Source: Cellulophaga sp. Hel_I_12 (GTDB lineage: Bacteria > Bacteroidota > Bacteroidia > Flavobacteriales > Flavobacteriaceae). Taken from it: a DNA stretch of 64,000 bases. The notes under the pieces were generated by a model that saw only the letters and a program-made list of their open reading frames with translations, was not told the origin of the DNA and made no database searches. Shown in pieces: positions 1-9,674 of the stretch (its first letter is position 1; each line of letters begins with the position of its first letter). The position numbers were made by a program, and so were the translations under genes. Location: contig NZ_JUHB01000001.1 of NCBI RefSeq assembly GCF_000799565.1, positions 1,178,001 through 1,242,000 of the forward strand. The letters are read 5' to 3'.

Positions 1-1122
1 GGGATACTATTAATATTGGCTGGAGGAATAGGCCTATTAGCCATGCTTGTAGCCTTATTTACTGCAGGTGTTTTTGATAACGTACATGTGGGCCCATTAA
101 ACCTATATGAATTGGTGGATGCTACCAATACACCCCTGTGGTTGGTGGTCGTATGTACCTTCTTTTTAGGGGCAATTCCATTATTTTTTCTCATGTATTT
201 AGGTCTTAAAATATTGATTACCAATTTAAAATCTATAGGTTCAGTAGCCAAATTCACACTACTAGGCTTATGGTTACTATCCTTAATTTTCTTTATAGTT
301 TTAGGGGTACAACAAGCCACTTCAAGAGCATTTTGGGATACTACAGCCATCACAAACGAATATCCCTTAGCAAACCAAAACGATACCTTAAATATTGTAT
401 TAAATTCTAATGAAGTCTATTGGAAAAGAAAGCAAATGAATTTAGGCGATTTAATGGTGAGTTTTGATGATGAGGGCAATGAAATATTAGTTTCCAATGA
501 TGTGCGTTTTAGCTTTAAAACTTCAACGGATTCTTTAATGCGCGTAGAGGTTAAAAAAAATGCAAATGGGAGTACTTTTTCAAATGCTAGAGAAACGGCC
601 GAAAAAATTAACTATACCTATTCTATAAGCGGTAATACCATTAATTTCAATGATTTTTTAATTACAGATCGCGAAAATAAATTCAAAAATCAAGAAGTAA
701 AAGTAGTCGTCTATATTCCGAAAGGCACTTTGCTAAACTATTCGGGTTTCGGTAAGGATTGGTGGGCCTTAGATTTACAAAGAAATGATTTCCCAGAAGA
801 CGCTAAGATATCAGATTTTACCTATAAAATGAATGCCAATGATAGTGTTATTTGTACCAACTGTCCAGAAAAAGAAGTCAATATTTCAAACGAAAATAAT
901 AAGGTGAAAATAAATGCCAACGGAATTGATATTAACCTCAACGACAATGGCGAAAAAGGCAGTATTAAAATTGATAAAAACGGAATTGATATCAACATCG
1001 AAGATACGAATGACAAGGGGAAGATTAAGATTGACGAAAATGGAATTGATATTGATATTAAAGACAATAGAGAATCGTTTAAAATGAAAATTGACGAAAA
1101 CGGCGTGAACGTAAATAATTAA
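1..1122 (+). CDS. PspC-family envelope protein, C-terminal part (5' end outside the window)
   Basis: The reading frame is open from base 1 (GGG ATA CTA TTA ATA), so the gene begins outside the window and the TTG at 16 is not its start. About 370 residues are visible. The first ~100 contain three hydrophobic membrane segments. The rest is a soluble, probably periplasmic region rich in beta strands. From about base 898 to the stop the protein repeats a short module of the form KIKID-x-NGIDI-x-I-x-D four times, suggesting a stacked beta structure. Flavobacteria commonly have a PspC-domain protein of this build, with an N-terminal PspC domain, membrane helices and a DUF2807-like tail. Here the PspC domain itself would lie upstream, so the family call is an inference from the tail and from the DUF2807 lipoprotein that follows. 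Confidence 0.7.
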   Translation, partial: GILLILAGGIGLLAMLVALFTAGVFDNVHVGPLNLYELVDATNTPLWLVVVCTFFLGAIPLFFLMYLGLKILITNLKSIGSVAKFTLLGLWLLSLIFFIVLGVQQATSRAFWDTTAITNEYPLANQNDTLNIVLNSNEVYWKRKQMNLGDLMVSFDDEGNEILVSNDVRFSFKTSTDSLMRVEVKKNANGSTFSNARETAEKINYTYSISGNTINFNDFLITDRENKFKNQEVKVVVYIPKGTLLNYSGFGKDWWALDLQRNDFPEDAKISDFTYKMNANDSVICTNCPEKEVNISNENNKVKINANGIDINLNDNGEKGSIKIDKNGIDINIEDTNDKGKIKIDENGIDIDIKDNRESFKMKIDENGVNVNN

Positions 1123-1276
1123 AAGTTTTGGAACTTTACACCTATCATAAAAAATAAACTTATAGGTTTAAGGTTCATTATAACAACTCAAGCCTGAATT
1201 TTGACAACTGAGTACTTATGAATACCAAAAACTTTTAAAAATCAACATCTTTACATCAATCTTAAAAACAACAATC

Positions 1277-1996
1277 ATGACAACATTAGTAAAAATTGCC
1301 ATTACCATAACCTTAAGTCTGCTTTTGACTTCTTGTGGATTGGACTTTAGCACAGGAGAAAAAGGAAATGGAAACATCACGGAGCAAACAAGAGAAGTCT
1401 TAGAAAACTTCACGACTATAGCAGCTTCTGAAGGTATCAACGTGTATGTAACACAAGCTGAAGAGTTTAAAATTAAAGTAGAGGCCGACGAAAACATCCA
1501 TGAATTAATTGGCACTGATATTAAAAATAACACCTTGAAAATTCATGCGATAAAAAATATTGGTAAGGCTACTAAAAACGTCTATGTATTTCTACCCATC
1601 ATCAACAGTTTAAATAGCTCTAGTGGCGCGCAGTTACAAACTGAAACGGTGATAAATACGTCAGAACTAAGCATCAATGCCAGCAGTGGAGCCCTTGTAG
1701 TTGCAAGTGTTACCACTGATAACATAAGCGTTGATGCGAGCAGCGGAGCCAATATCACACTATCTGGAACTGTAAAAAATAGCCGTGTAGATGCAAGCAG
1801 CGGTGCGAATATAAATGCCTCAGCGTTAACAACGGCGATAAGTAAGGCTCAAGCCAGTAGCGGAGCTAATGTACAACTGAATGTGGTTGAATCTTTATAT
1901 GCAGATGCCAGTAGTGGTGGTAATATATCCTATTCTGGTAATGCTACGCTCAGCAGTAAAAAAAGTGTTGCTGGTCAAATCAATAATGTTGATTAA
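1277..1996 (+). CDS. Head GIN domain (DUF2807) lipoprotein
   Basis: The 239-residue protein starts with a hydrophobic segment ending in LLLTSC, a lipoprotein signal with the lipidated cysteine near residue 20. The mature part has the DUF2807 / head-GIN pattern: a short lead with an F-x-x-I-x-x-x-x-G-I-x-V strand, then a beta-helix-like array in which DASSGAN-type turns recur about every 20 residues (five or six copies). Proteins of this family are surface or periplasmic and their function is unknown. It follows the PspC-like gene on the same strand by 154 bases, the usual neighbourhood in flavobacteria. A strong hairpin terminator lies just downstream. The ATG at 1277 is followed directly by the signal sequence. 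Confidence 0.85.
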   Translation: MTTLVKIAITITLSLLLTSCGLDFSTGEKGNGNITEQTREVLENFTTIAASEGINVYVTQAEEFKIKVEADENIHELIGTDIKNNTLKIHAIKNIGKATKNVYVFLPIINSLNSSSGAQLQTETVINTSELSINASSGALVVASVTTDNISVDASSGANITLSGTVKNSRVDASSGANINASALTTAISKAQASSGANVQLNVVESLYADASSGGNISYSGNATLSSKKSVAGQINNVD

Positions 1997-2016
1997 TACC
2001 GCTTCATTTCGAAGTC

Positions 2017-2050
2017 AAAAGCTACTGAAATTTCAGTAGCTTTTTCTTTT
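2017..2050 (+). terminator. Rho-independent terminator after the DUF2807 gene
   Basis: A perfect 28-base palindrome (arms AAAAGCTACTGAAA and its complement, 2017-2044) runs straight into a T-rich tract (TTTTTCTTTT). It sits 20 bases after the stop codon of the DUF2807 gene. Confidence 0.85.
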
Positions 2051-2094
2051 TATAATCTTTACAGATTAGCTACTTTAGTAGAAACTTTAGCCGT

Positions 2095-3105
2095 ATGAAC
2101 ATTACACTTAAAAAGTATGTATTGCCCTTAAAACACACGTTTAGCATATCGAGAGAGTCAAGAGATTTTCAGGACAGCTTAATTGCTTGCCTTTCTTTAA
2201 ATGGCACAACAGGATATGGTGAAGCTACAGCTAATCCGTACTACCATATAACCACAGAAAGCCTAATGGCTGAGATTACGGCTATACAAAATGATATCGA
2301 GCAATTTAACTTTACGAAACCAGAAATATTTCACCAATTTTTGGTCGAAAAAGGCTTATCTAATTTTGCTATTTGTGCCTTAGATCTCGCGGCTCACGAT
2401 TTATATGGAAAGTTATTAGGAAAACCTCTATATCAAATATGGGGCACCACACTTGAAAATTACCCCACAACCAATTACACTATAGGTATTGATAGTATCG
2501 ATAAAATGCTAGCGAAAATGCAGGAAACCCCTTGGCCTATTTACAAAATAAAATTAGGTACTGATCAAGATGTAGCCATCATAAAAGAACTTCGTAAACA
2601 TACCGATGCCGTCTTTAGAATTGATGCAAATTGTGCTTGGACCGCCGAGGAAACTATCTTTAATGCGCCTCAGTTAAAAGATTTAGGTGTAGAATTTTTA
2701 GAGCAACCATTAAAGGCCGATGATTGGAAGGGTATGGAAAAAGTGATGCACCATAGTGTATTACCCATTATAGCGGACGAAAGTTGTATTGTAGAAGCTG
2801 ATGTGGAAAAATGTGCCATGCATTTTAGTGGTATCAACATAAAATTAACGAAGTGTGGCGGACTCACGCCTGCCTTAAGGATGATAAAAAAAGCAAAAGA
2901 ATTAGGGCTTAAAGTTATGGTGGGTTGCATGACAGAGTCTACCGTAGGTATCTCTGCTGTTGCCCAGCTTATTCCTCAACTTGATTATGTGGATATGGAT
3001 GGCGCGCTCTTATTAAAACAAGATATTGCCGATGGTATCGTAATTCAAGAGGATGCTACTGTTATTTTCCCTTCTTTGGGAGGAACTGGTGTAACACTAA
3101 GATAA
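2095..3105 (+). CDS. Dipeptide epimerase (enolase superfamily, L-Ala-D/L-Glu epimerase type)
   Basis: The 336-residue protein has the enolase-superfamily, muconate-lactonizing subgroup signature. There is a KIK motif at 151-153 (catalytic lysine), then metal ligands in RIDAN (Asp 177), FLEQP (Glu 203) and ADES (Asp 228), and the second catalytic lysine in NIK (Lys 250) followed by LTKCGG. Enzymes of this type epimerize dipeptides such as L-Ala-D-Glu released from peptidoglycan, which lets murein peptides be degraded as nutrients. The exact dipeptide cannot be read from the sequence. The next gene, a PLP enzyme, starts only 7 bases after the stop, so the two form an operon. The ATG at 2095 gives the expected N-terminal capping-domain strand directly. 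No signal peptide, so cytoplasmic. Confidence 0.85.
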   Translation: MNITLKKYVLPLKHTFSISRESRDFQDSLIACLSLNGTTGYGEATANPYYHITTESLMAEITAIQNDIEQFNFTKPEIFHQFLVEKGLSNFAICALDLAAHDLYGKLLGKPLYQIWGTTLENYPTTNYTIGIDSIDKMLAKMQETPWPIYKIKLGTDQDVAIIKELRKHTDAVFRIDANCAWTAEETIFNAPQLKDLGVEFLEQPLKADDWKGMEKVMHHSVLPIIADESCIVEADVEKCAMHFSGINIKLTKCGGLTPALRMIKKAKELGLKVMVGCMTESTVGISAVAQLIPQLDYVDMDGALLLKQDIADGIVIQEDATVIFPSLGGTGVTLR

Positions 3106-3112
3106 ATTTTAC

Positions 3113-4162
3113 ATGAGCGTAGAAGTTGCTGAATTTCCAGGTAGAGAAATTACTGTACAGGGCAAAAAGTTTCTTTATTTTGGTGGTACTGGCTATTTAG
3201 GACTTCAAAAAGACGAACCATTTATACAATTATTTATTGAAGCCCTTCAAAAGTATGGCACCAATTATGGTGCTTCTAGAAAAGCAAATGTTAGACTCTC
3301 GATTTTTGAAAAAGCAGAACAATATTTAGCAAATTTAGTAGGTAGTGACGCTTGCCTAAGCATGTCTTCTGGTTTTTTAGCAGGTCAATTTTTAGCCCAA
3401 ACCTTATCAAAAGATAATGAGGCCTGTTTTTATGCCCCAAATACCCATAGCGCGCTTTATACCTCTCAACAAAAAACCAAATCATACGTCACCTTCAGTT
3501 CGCTAAATATTGCACTTCGACATTATGTAGAAGAGGCTAAACATAAAACGCCAATTGTTTTTCTAGATGCCATAGATTTCTCTGGAGCTAATTATCCTTA
3601 CTTTGAAGGTTTAAAGAAGCTTCCCCTTTCAGAAATCATTTTAGTGATAGATGACTCTCATGGCATAGGCATCGTTGGTGAAAATGGCAGTGGCATATAT
3701 AAAACCATAAAAAAACTAAAGCCTAAAGAAGTCATCGTATGTTGTTCTTTAGGCAAGGGGTTTGGAATACAAGCAGGTGCTATTTTCGGAACAAAAGAAA
3801 GACTAGAAAATTTAAAAAACACCGAATTCTTTGGTGGTGCTAGTCCAGCTACGCCTGCAGGTTTAGCAACCTTAGTCGAGGCAGAGCATCTCTACCAACA
3901 AAAAAGAATTCTATTAGCCCAAAATATTGCTGTATTCTTGCATCATTTAAAAAACCCTTCAAAATTTCAGGGTATGAAAGGGCACCCTGCTTTTAGTTTT
4001 TCGGATGAAAACTTAACCAAACACCTAGAAGAAAACGCTATTATAGTCACTAGTTTTAGATATCCTACCGAAGATGCAAATCTTATGAGCAGAATCGTAA
4101 TAACTGCTGCACATACTGAAGATGATATCCTCAGACTTTGTGAGGTAATTAATCGCTATTAA
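3113..4162 (+). CDS. AONS/KBL-like PLP-dependent enzyme (alpha-oxoamine synthase family)
   Basis: This 349-residue protein belongs to class I/II aminotransferases, closest in pattern to 8-amino-7-oxononanoate synthase and 2-amino-3-ketobutyrate CoA ligase. It shows the family start G-G-T-G-Y-L-G-L (about 24-31), DDSHG (180-184, the PLP-pyridine aspartate and following histidine) and the Schiff-base lysine in SLGKGFG (Lys 215). It is about 40 residues shorter than typical AONS, mainly at the N-terminus. The family joins an amino acid with an acyl-CoA, but the substrate is not evident and no other biotin genes lie near. It is very likely co-transcribed with the dipeptide epimerase 7 bases upstream, so a role in amino-acid use is as likely as one in biotin synthesis. 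Confidence 0.75.
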   Translation: MSVEVAEFPGREITVQGKKFLYFGGTGYLGLQKDEPFIQLFIEALQKYGTNYGASRKANVRLSIFEKAEQYLANLVGSDACLSMSSGFLAGQFLAQTLSKDNEACFYAPNTHSALYTSQQKTKSYVTFSSLNIALRHYVEEAKHKTPIVFLDAIDFSGANYPYFEGLKKLPLSEIILVIDDSHGIGIVGENGSGIYKTIKKLKPKEVIVCCSLGKGFGIQAGAIFGTKERLENLKNTEFFGGASPATPAGLATLVEAEHLYQQKRILLAQNIAVFLHHLKNPSKFQGMKGHPAFSFSDENLTKHLEENAIIVTSFRYPTEDANLMSRIVITAAHTEDDILRLCEVINRY

Positions 4163-4231
4163 AAATCGCTCAGTTGAGCTCAGTTGTTGTTCGGATACCC
4201 TTTCAACTAGAAAATTAAACGTCTCGAAATA

Positions 4232-4266
4232 AAAAAAGCCATTCTAATATTTTAGAATGGCTTTTA
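4232..4266. terminator. Bidirectional terminator between the AONS-like gene and susD
   Basis: The inverted repeat has arms AAAAGCCATTCTA and its complement with a short loop, flanked by A-tracts and T-tracts on both sides. It can end transcription from both converging genes. Confidence 0.8.
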
Positions 4267-4284
4267 AAACTTAATCGATTATAT

Positions 4285-5772
4285 TTATTCATCCCACCAT
4301 ACTGGTGTTATTGGAGATTCTTGATTGGCTAAAGCATTTGTAGCATTACGTGCAATTTCAGATGCAGGATATTCTGCTCTCCTAAACCATTGCCCCATAA
4401 ATTCATTAGTGTCAGCAGCTTGCTCTTCTCTAATTACTAGTCCGGTAAAAACATCATCTGAAAAGTCATACCTTCTAAAATCAACAAAAGTTTCAGGATT
4501 TAAGAAATTATTGATGTATTTTTCTTTCATTATATGATTTAACATAAGGCCAGCTTCCCCTACTGCGACGGATGCGTCTGCCACATAATCTGCACCACTT
4601 ACACCATACATTGCCATACTTGCATTAATACCGGCCAAATAGGCGGTATACGCAGCGCTGTTAGATCCTGTACTTGTCGTGGTGCCACCATTCGCCAAAA
4701 AAGCTGCCTCAGCCTCAATAAATTTAGCCTCAGCAAAACTAATCAATAGTAAAGGTGAATCAATACTTGTATAATAGCCATCTGTTTTAAATCGGGTATT
4801 TGCTGGTGAGCCATCAGGAGAAACACCCACACCACCACTAACAAATCCTTTATATTCTGTCGCCGTTGCTGGTATTTCAGCAAATAAAGGCAATCTAGGG
4901 TCGATCGAAATGGAACCACTTAAAAAAGGATAATAATTACCATTCATGGAACTTACTAGCTGACTAGCAATATCGTTTCTTAAGTTACCAGTTGCTCTAG
5001 CCAACACTTCTGCAGAATACCAAGGGTTTATTCTTTTATCATCATAAAACATTTGAAAATCATCTGCATTAGACGTGTATCCATTGGTTATAGTCGCTAA
5101 AACATCATTGGCACTTACTGTACCCTTATTTACTAAATGTAATTGATACCGGGCCTTCATAGTATATGCTGTTCTCAACCACTTGGCAGAATTACCTTCA
5201 TAAATAAGATCAGAATTTCCTAAATTAAAACCAGAATTGTCTGCTGCTTCTAAAGCAGCAATTGCCCCGTCTAATAAACTAAAAATTTGCGTGTAAACAT
5301 CTTCTTGTAGATCAAATTTTGGAAAATTATTATCTGGACCGTTAGCAGCTTCAGAATAAGGAATATTACCCCAAGTGTCTGTAGCGATACCTATATTAAT
5401 AGCTGTTAAAATATCAGTAATAGCACCAATATGGGTGGCATTATTCTCAATCGCTTTTTCTTTAATAGCTTTTAGGTTTGGCAAAATAAATAAATATACT
5501 TGATTCCACAGGCCAACTGCCTCTGTTCGCCCAGCAGCACCTCCTCCAGTACCTACGAAATTTTGCACATAATTACCAAACGATAATTCAGCAGAATACT
5601 GTGCTTCCATAGTGCTATGAATTACTGGAGCCATTAAATCTTGCATCCTTAACTGCTCTAAAGTCGCCGTATTAGATGGCGTGTTAACATCAAAGTAATC
5701 ATCGCTACAGGATGCAAAAAAAACAGTTGCTACTGCTAATACGACTAGTTTTGTTATATTTTTTTTCATCAT
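4285..5772 (-). CDS. SusD/RagB-like outer-membrane lipoprotein (SusD_2 type)
   Basis: The 495-residue protein has a lipoprotein signal (AVATVFFASC, Cys 22) followed by an acidic SDDYFDVN stretch, the typical surface-export context in Bacteroidota lipoproteins. The helical TPR-like SusD fold is recognisable: N-terminal PSNTATLEQLR, a long QNFVGTGGG segment, then TDTWGNIPYSEA, and the C-terminal EKYINNF..VDFRRY motif of SusD_2 families. SusD proteins cap the SusC channel and bind the nutrient at the cell surface. The gene follows susC by 8 bases, so they form an operon. No glycosidase, sulfatase or peptidase gene accompanies the pair, so the ligand is unknown. The facing dipeptide epimerase hints at peptides, but that is only inference. 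Confidence 0.9.
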   Translation of the reverse strand: MMKKNITKLVVLAVATVFFASCSDDYFDVNTPSNTATLEQLRMQDLMAPVIHSTMEAQYSAELSFGNYVQNFVGTGGGAAGRTEAVGLWNQVYLFILPNLKAIKEKAIENNATHIGAITDILTAINIGIATDTWGNIPYSEAANGPDNNFPKFDLQEDVYTQIFSLLDGAIAALEAADNSGFNLGNSDLIYEGNSAKWLRTAYTMKARYQLHLVNKGTVSANDVLATITNGYTSNADDFQMFYDDKRINPWYSAEVLARATGNLRNDIASQLVSSMNGNYYPFLSGSISIDPRLPLFAEIPATATEYKGFVSGGVGVSPDGSPANTRFKTDGYYTSIDSPLLLISFAEAKFIEAEAAFLANGGTTTSTGSNSAAYTAYLAGINASMAMYGVSGADYVADASVAVGEAGLMLNHIMKEKYINNFLNPETFVDFRRYDFSDDVFTGLVIREEQAADTNEFMGQWFRRAEYPASEIARNATNALANQESPITPVWWDE

Positions 5773-5780
5773 AATTTTTT

Positions 5781-8700
5781 TTAAAATCCAACATTAATAC
5801 CAAATGTGTAACTTTGAGAAATTGGCACACTTAAACCTGTAAAACCGTAAACATTACTACCAGCGCTATATTGGTTACCTTCTGGATCAAAACCATCAAA
5901 AGGTGTCCAAATTAATATGTTATTTGCATTAACGTTTACACTCAAATTTGATATTTTCAAATCTGAAACAAACCTACTTTTAATATCATAAGAAAGGGTG
6001 ACATTTCTTAATTTAACCCAAGAAGCGTCTTGCACTAGAACCTCTGCAGCTCTATTAAATTGGTTAGAGTTTCGATAATAGTTCTGACCTACTAAACCTT
6101 CCATAGTGTTGGGTGTAAAGCCACCACTACCATCATCCATTACACCGTCTAACACCGTTAATTCTCTAACAAGGGTGCTGGCTGTATTTCCATTTCTAAT
6201 AGCGTTTCTTAAACCAGAATCATATAAGTCTCCACCTTTCTTGTATTCTAACAAGAAATTAAAACCTAATCCTTTCCACTTAAAACTACTGCCTATTGAG
6301 GAAACAAAATCAGGAAATGCATTTCCTACCTTTACGCGTTCACTGGTAATAATTTCAGGAAGGCCATTGGCGCCTATATACCGTTGACCATCTTCATAAC
6401 GCCATTTATAGCCGTATAAAGTGCCCATTTTATCGCCAGCCCTAACTTCTGAAGTTATTCCTGCGAAACCAGAATCAGCAAAAATTATAGCTTCAATGTC
6501 TTCAGGAATTTCTAATACTTGCCCTTCATTTGTAGACCAAATTAAGGTTACATCCCATTGAAAATCTGGTTTTTGAATGATATTACCACTTAATAGTAAT
6601 TCGTGACCAAAAACTTCAAAATCACCAGCATTTCTTGTGATTCCAGACAAACCTGAAGAAGCAGCAGTTCCCACCGTAAAAATTTGATCTTTAACTCTTG
6701 TTTTGTAGTATGAATAATCTAAACGAATGCGATCTTTAAAAAATCTAAAATCTAATCCAAACTCCGTGGATTGGTTTTTCTCTGGTACTATATTCTGATC
6801 ACCCAATAAAGTACTTCTTCTATACCCACCGGTTCCTCCAAAAGGAAAATCACCATCGACAATAAAATACTGTCCAACATCCCCAAAACCAGGACCTTTA
6901 CCAACCTCAGCCCACGAAGCTCTAAGTTTTCCAAAGGTAAAAACATCGGTATCGCCAAAAACATCAGAAATATCATAAGCTAAACTCGCAGATGGGTAAA
7001 AGAAGGATCTATTTTCTTTTGGAAGTGTTGACAACCAGTCATTACGTCCAGTTAAGGTTAAAAATAATTTATCTTGGTAGCCTAATTTTAATTCACCAAA
7101 AACACCCATATTTCTTAGTTGAGTAACATCGTTATTGATGAAAAAATTAGTAGTATTGCCGATCTCGTTAATACCTGGAACATTTAAGCTTTCACCTCTT
7201 GCTTCATTATACTCTCTTTTAGAATCTGAAATTTGATGTCCTAAAGTCAATTCCGTTGTAAAGTCATCAGACCAATCTTTTGTAAAAGCTGCTAAAAAGT
7301 TCGACTCTAAAGCTGTAAAATTGATATTTTGATTTAAAATAAATCCGCCAACTTGAGAACCTCCGTCTAAATCTGCACCAACAAAACGATTCCGATTATC
7401 AGAGTAATTATCAATTTGAGCAGCGTAGGTAATATTTATCCATTCTTTAGGAGTCCAATTAAAAGTAGTGTTACCCACCCACCTATTCACATCATCCACT
7501 AAACTACTTGTTTCCATTAAATACCTAGGATTGTCTATAATCCCGAAAGAATAATCTCTTTCAGAACCATCCGGATTTTGATAATCATTTATAGGAAACG
7601 TACCCGAATAATAACTTAATGCACTCATGACGGATTTATCACCACCATTAGCTCTTTTTCCTCCAGATTTTGTATAGGATATTGACGTGTTTATTTTAAA
7701 GTTGTCGGTTACCTTATACCCAGAATTTAACCTGAAGTTTGTTTTTTCATAATCTGTATTGGGCAAGACGCCATCTTCACTATTATTTCCTAAGGAGAAA
7801 AAATAATCTAATTTCTCGTCGGCTCCACTAATACTTAAATTCACTTGAGAATTAAATCCCGTTCTGAAAATATCAAAAGGGTTATAAAATTGATCCCCTG
7901 TTAAATCTACTGCTGTCCCGTCAGCCAAAAAAGCTACATCATCAGAATATTTGGGACCCCAATTATAAAATGAAGTTGCATTTTGAACCCGATTAAAGCC
8001 CGTAGGAGAATCTGGATCGTACAATGTTCTAGGAAGACCGTTAAAGCCTTCTCTATAAGTAGTTTGCCAATTTGGTGTTTTATTAATCTCTCTAAACGTG
8101 GTTGATGCTGTTAGGTTTATTTTAGCCTTACCCTGTTTTCCTTTTTTTGTTGTAATCACGATGGCGCCATTGGATGCTCTAACGCCATATAACGCAGTTG
8201 CTGCTGCTCCTTTCAAAACACTAAAAGTTTCAATGTCTTCAGGGTTAATATCGCCTGCTCTATTCGAAAAAGCAAATTGCTCTGAACTACTCGGAGAGTT
8301 AGAACCTGCACTTGGTCTAACATCACCGGAAAAAGTATCATTATTTATGGCTATACCATCCACTATAATTAACGGTTGGTTACTTCTATTAGGGTTTACC
8401 GAGGTGATACCTCTTATTAAAATATCGACACCTCCACCAGAAGCTCCTGAGGTTCGATTAATTTGAACACCTGCAACTCTTCCCTGCAAGGTTTCAAAAG
8501 CATTTGCTTGTCCATTTAAATTTAAATCTTCTGTATCAATCTGTGTTACAGAATATCCTAAAGATTTTTGCTTCTTTTCTATCCCAAAAGCTGTAACTAC
8601 AACTTCATCTAAGGCACTAGCATCTTCTTCTAGAACTACATTGATACTTTTAGACGCTGTCACTGAAACTTCTTTAGTTTTCATACCTAAGTATGAAAAT

Positions 8701-8900
8701 TTTAAAATATCGCCTTCAGATGCTGCGATACTAAAATTTCCGTCAAAATCTGTTGTTGCACCCGTGGTTGTGCCTTTAATCAAAACTGTGACTCCAGGTA
8801 ATGGAGCTCCATTCTGATCTTTAACGCTACCCGTAACGTTTTGTGCCATACCGTATGCACATAAAAATAGCGCGGTAAGCAATAAAAGTGATTTTTTCAT
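5781..8900 (-). CDS. SusC/RagA TonB-linked outer-membrane transporter
   Basis: The 1039-residue protein begins with a signal peptide ending in GMAQ. A carboxypeptidase-D regulatory-like domain follows (NVTGSVKDQNGAPLPGVTV, about 21-100), then the TonB box region DEVVVTAFG. The plug domain (about 115-260) contains the SusC signatures GRVAGVQI, ILIRG and LKGAAATALYG, and the rest is a 22-strand beta barrel ending in an aromatic-rich strand. SusC transporters move large nutrients across the outer membrane using TonB energy, with SusD as lid. The gene is first in a two-gene operon. Upstream 8901-9142 separates it from a divergent small gene and must hold its promoter, but I could not find a clear flavobacterial -7/-33 pair. 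Confidence 0.95.
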   Translation of the reverse strand: MKKSLLLLTALFLCAYGMAQNVTGSVKDQNGAPLPGVTVLIKGTTTGATTDFDGNFSIAASEGDILKFSYLGMKTKEVSVTASKSINVVLEEDASALDEVVVTAFGIEKKQKSLGYSVTQIDTEDLNLNGQANAFETLQGRVAGVQINRTSGASGGGVDILIRGITSVNPNRSNQPLIIVDGIAINNDTFSGDVRPSAGSNSPSSSEQFAFSNRAGDINPEDIETFSVLKGAAATALYGVRASNGAIVITTKKGKQGKAKINLTASTTFREINKTPNWQTTYREGFNGLPRTLYDPDSPTGFNRVQNATSFYNWGPKYSDDVAFLADGTAVDLTGDQFYNPFDIFRTGFNSQVNLSISGADEKLDYFFSLGNNSEDGVLPNTDYEKTNFRLNSGYKVTDNFKINTSISYTKSGGKRANGGDKSVMSALSYYSGTFPINDYQNPDGSERDYSFGIIDNPRYLMETSSLVDDVNRWVGNTTFNWTPKEWINITYAAQIDNYSDNRNRFVGADLDGGSQVGGFILNQNINFTALESNFLAAFTKDWSDDFTTELTLGHQISDSKREYNEARGESLNVPGINEIGNTTNFFINNDVTQLRNMGVFGELKLGYQDKLFLTLTGRNDWLSTLPKENRSFFYPSASLAYDISDVFGDTDVFTFGKLRASWAEVGKGPGFGDVGQYFIVDGDFPFGGTGGYRRSTLLGDQNIVPEKNQSTEFGLDFRFFKDRIRLDYSYYKTRVKDQIFTVGTAASSGLSGITRNAGDFEVFGHELLLSGNIIQKPDFQWDVTLIWSTNEGQVLEIPEDIEAIIFADSGFAGITSEVRAGDKMGTLYGYKWRYEDGQRYIGANGLPEIITSERVKVGNAFPDFVSSIGSSFKWKGLGFNFLLEYKKGGDLYDSGLRNAIRNGNTASTLVRELTVLDGVMDDGSGGFTPNTMEGLVGQNYYRNSNQFNRAAEVLVQDASWVKLRNVTLSYDIKSRFVSDLKISNLSVNVNANNILIWTPFDGFDPEGNQYSAGSNVYGFTGLSVPISQSYTFGINVGF

Positions 8901-9142
8901 ATTTGTTTCGATTGGTTAACTCTAGCTAAAGTCCTAAAAAAAACTTAAAAAACAAACAATTAAGGGTTTAAATGTGATTAATCTAATTTTTTTGTTTTTT
9001 ACAATAAACAATATCAAAATTTTCATGGTTTCATTACAAATCATTGAATTGAAAACGAAATGAATTAAATTTCCATAAATAGGCCCCTCTTTAAAAAAAT
9101 TATCGTAACTTATTGTTATGTAATAACTTAAACTATAATGTC

Positions 9143-9592
9143 ATGAAAAAATTAGTTATCTTACTTTTTTCGGTGTTGTTTTTAATTTCATTTTCTACAA
9201 CAACTGCTGAAAAAATTCAAGGAAATACCAATAGTTTGGAAGGAACTTGGGAGCTCGTAAATCGTTATAATTATAACGGGATGAACGTAACAGACACCTT
9301 ATTTAATTTGAATGGATACCAACAAATTAAAATTTACAGTAAAGGAAAAGTAATGTGGACTAGGTATTCTCCTAATGATCCTGCGGAATGGTTTGGCTAT
9401 GGAGCCTATGAAGTCAAAAATAATAGGTTAGAAGAGCGTTTAGAGTTTGGATCTAAAACAATGATGAAAATTCAAGATACGGTACAAGTCTTTAAGTTTA
9501 AATTGCAACTTGAACCCAATTATTACCAACAAATTACCCTTGATGATAATGGAGATCCTATTTTTTCTGAGAATTACAAAAGAATCGATTAA
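9143..9592 (+). CDS. Small exported lipocalin-like protein of unknown function
   Basis: Starting at the ATG at 9143 gives 149 residues with a clean signal peptide (MKKLVILLFSVLFLISF). An earlier ATG at 9113 would add ten residues before it that do not look like a signal, so 9143 is preferred. The mature protein has LEGTWELV near residue 33, followed by alternating strands, which resembles the small lipocalin-like domains common in Bacteroidota. I do not recognise a specific function. It is transcribed away from the susC operon and ends at a shared terminator with trxB. Confidence 0.6.
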   Translation: MKKLVILLFSVLFLISFSTTTAEKIQGNTNSLEGTWELVNRYNYNGMNVTDTLFNLNGYQQIKIYSKGKVMWTRYSPNDPAEWFGYGAYEVKNNRLEERLEFGSKTMMKIQDTVQVFKFKLQLEPNYYQQITLDDNGDPIFSENYKRID

Positions 9593-9602
9593 AACTAAAA
9601 CA

Positions 9603-9663
9603 AAAGGCTTTTTAAGTTATCCAAGGGCGCTATACACCTACGAGAATAATTTAAAAAGCCTTT
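9603..9663. terminator. Convergent terminator between the lipocalin-like gene and trxB
   Basis: Two perfectly complementary 13-base arms (AAAGGCTTTTTAA at 9603-9615 and its complement at 9651-9663) with a 35-base loop lie between the two converging stop codons. Confidence 0.6.
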
Positions 9664-9674
9664 GTCATAATTAC

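Noticed and set aside
822..1067. Antisense open frame over the PspC-like tail
   Set aside because: It is a by-product of the repeated NGIDI coding sequence on the plus strand.
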